Below, one piece after another: positions 5,777 to 5,921 of a DNA stretch of 5,921 nt. Every line of letters begins with the position of its first letter. Positions within the stretch are counted from its first letter, which is position 1. The notes beneath the pieces are model-generated. The model was not told the DNA's origin. It was given only the letters and a program-made list of their open reading frames with translations, and did no database searches. The stretch spans positions 1 through 5,921 of the forward strand of contig JAKBAL010000153.1 in NCBI GenBank assembly GCA_021809225.1, in the 5' to 3' direction. This DNA is from Pseudomonadota bacterium. GTDB lineage: Bacteria; Pseudomonadota; Alphaproteobacteria; UBA9655. The position numbers and the translations under genes are program-made.

Positions 5777-5921
5777 AATGTGATAGATGAATAATTTCAT
5801 AAACTAATTAATAAAAAATGAAATTTTTCTATTGAGATCAAAAAAGAAGGGCTTTCTTGTTAAGGATAGACACTTGTCAATTATGATAAAGTCCAGTGAG
5901 GTTATACACTCTAAAATCTGC

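Noticed and set aside
5836..5855. Minus-strand AAGAA-AGCCC-TTCTT followed by T's as a terminator of a gene beyond the right edge
   Set aside because: The stem is five mostly A-T pairs and no gene end is visible to support it.

Overview
The window is A+T-rich and almost certainly alphaproteobacterial. The main evidence is a C4-pathway 5-aminolevulinate synthase (HemA/ALAS) followed directly by an ELM1-family protein, both of them families typical of Alphaproteobacteria. The low G+C, a long intergenic region and a secreted serine/proline-rich protein carrying eukaryotic-type SH3-ligand motifs suggest a host-associated or intracellular lineage such as the Holosporales/Paracaedibacter group. That placement is an inference and was not tested.

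Layout: (1) Positions 1-2757, minus strand, hold a compact operon read right to left: hemA, then an ELM1-family gene 7 nt downstream, then an unrecognised gene overlapping the ELM1 gene by 17 nt and running off the left edge. (2) Positions 2925-3296, minus strand, hold a small membrane protein made of two fused DUF1328 units; the family normally has one. A 14-bp perfect palindrome lies just upstream. (3) Positions 3297-3662 are an A+T-rich divergent intergenic region with only weak promoter-like signals. (4) Positions 3663-5177, plus strand, encode a 504-residue protein with a signal peptide, a helical central section and a long Ser/Pro/Arg-rich tail. The tail has internal duplications and two exact RPLPxxP motifs. 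(5) Positions 5178-5357, between convergent genes, hold a terminator-like hairpin and a separate 17-bp perfect inverted repeat bracketed by an exact 9-bp direct repeat. (6) Positions 5358-5759, minus strand, encode a SnoaL/NTF2-fold protein with a strong ribosome binding site. (7) Positions 5760-5921 hold no gene that I can support.

The hemA operon joins the first step of tetrapyrrole synthesis to two genes of unknown role; tight spacing and overlap imply co-transcription and translational coupling. The other genes look like independent transcription units. No CRISPR array, rRNA, tRNA or intact transposase gene was seen. The items most worth following up are the secreted Ser/Pro-rich protein, the doubled DUF1328 protein and the bracketed palindrome.
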